This document shows, piece after piece, positions 63,573 to 64,000 of a DNA stretch of 64,000 bases. Source of the stretch: Pelagerythrobacter marensis (lineage in GTDB: Bacteria > Pseudomonadota > Alphaproteobacteria > Sphingomonadales > Sphingomonadaceae). A model generated the notes under the pieces. That model was not told where the DNA came from, made no database searches, and saw only the letters and a list, made by a program, of their open reading frames with translations. Both the position numbers and the translations under genes were made by a program. The first letter of the stretch is position 1, and every line of letters begins with the position of its first letter. The stretch lies in contig NZ_CP011805.1 in the NCBI RefSeq assembly GCF_001028625.1, positions 1,302,001 to 1,366,000 of the forward strand. Reading direction: 5' to 3'.

Positions 63573-64000
63573 AGTTCGACCCCCTTGCCGATTTCCGGCT
63601 TCTTCATTTCGGTCGCATCGCCGGGGCGGCGACGAACCTGCTTGCCGATATCCTGATGGCCGCGTGCGCCCGCCGGGCGTTCACGATGGGTCAGCGCGAT
63701 CGCGCCCACCATCGCCACCAGCAGGATGATGCCGGCGGTTTCGAACAGGAACAGGTATTTGCCGTAGAGCACTGTCCCCAGGCTTTCGATATTGCTGCGA
63801 TCCATCATCGGCGCCGCGCTGCCATCGGGCACGCCCAGCTCCAGCGCCCCGGCGCGGTAAGCACCGATGCCCAGCACCAGTTCGGCCAGCAGAACCAGCG
63901 CGATTGCGATGCCGAGCGGGAAATTCTTGATGAAGCCGGCGCGCAGTTCGGCGAAGTCGATGTCCAGCATCATGACAACGAAGAGGAACAGCACCGCGAC
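63569..64000 (-). CDS. nuoJ: NADH-quinone oxidoreductase subunit J (5' partial)
   Basis: At least 143 residues; the start lies beyond the window edge. Visible segments VAVLFLFVVMMLDIDFAELR, then GIAIALVLLAELVLGIGAY and TAGIILLVAMVGAIALTHRE match the last helices of NuoJ, followed by a polar tail rich in Arg (QVRRRPGDATEMKKPEIGKG). The remaining nuo genes (A-I) are expected upstream on the minus strand, outside the window. Confidence 0.94.
   Translation of the reverse strand, partial: VAVLFLFVVMMLDIDFAELRAGFIKNFPLGIAIALVLLAELVLGIGAYRAGALELGVPDGSAAPMMDRSNIESLGTVLYGKYLFLFETAGIILLVAMVGAIALTHRERPAGARGHQDIGKQVRRRPGDATEMKKPEIGKGVEL

Overview
The window is a GC-rich, densely packed chromosomal segment from an alphaproteobacterium, most likely of the order Sphingomonadales (Erythrobacteraceae/Novosphingobium-like). 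This is inferred from the TonB-dependent receptor, the serC-serA-hisZ-purA and trpC-moaC-moeA-lexA-comEC orders, the alphaproteobacterial LexA box (GTTC-N7-GTTC), the 41-residue aa3 oxidase subunit IV next to a three-subunit proton-translocating transhydrogenase, and DUF1467. No phage, integrase, transposase, plasmid function or CRISPR array was seen. No stretch longer than 300 bases lacks a gene.

Layout. 1-6.9 kb: truncated HSL-type esterase, acetylpolyamine amidohydrolase-like deacetylase, TonB receptor, Tat-exported oligopeptidase B-like peptidase and a PaiB-like flavin protein. 6.9-11.3 kb: TlpA-type lipoprotein thioredoxin diverging from argH, a small lipoprotein, lysA and a shortened CysG-like protein. 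11.3-17.8 kb, all minus strand: a MarR-like regulator with a LexA-type box, then serC, serA, hisZ, purA. 18-27.9 kb: glycosyltransferase, PadR regulator with a His-rich leader, rarA, an RNase H-fold protein, tRNA-Thr(TGT) followed by palindromes and repeats, fumC-queF, a proline-rich membrane protein, an entericidin, a VOC protein and a DUF938 methyltransferase. 27.9-33.4 kb: ABA4-like protein, NAD(P)-binding protein, dGTPase, a racemase with an altered active site and a paired dihaem cytochrome plus beta-helix protein.

33.4-37.0 kb holds the transhydrogenase operon: COX subunit IV, pntAA, pntAB, pntB. It carries two repeat insertions. A DUF559 nuclease-like gene flanked by about 50-bp inverted repeats sits between pntAA and pntAB, and a palindromic repeat is fused in frame to the 5' end of pntB. 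37.2-48.1 kb: AAA+ response regulator with a degenerate GAFTGA loop, SDR, trpC-moaC-moeA-lexA (SOS box over the lexA promoter), comEC, gltX, gltA (TTG start).

48.1-55.1 kb is the least understood part: a histidine-kinase-like protein with no histidine at the phosphoacceptor site, two unknown proteins (one membrane-bound), an Hpt-like protein also lacking its histidine and, divergently, an 879-residue membrane-anchored coiled-coil protein. It is the best candidate for an undescribed system. 55.1-64 kb is one tightly overlapping minus-strand operon: nuoJ (cut by the window end), nuoK, nuoL, nuoM, nuoN, birA, coaX, RNase J and DUF1467.
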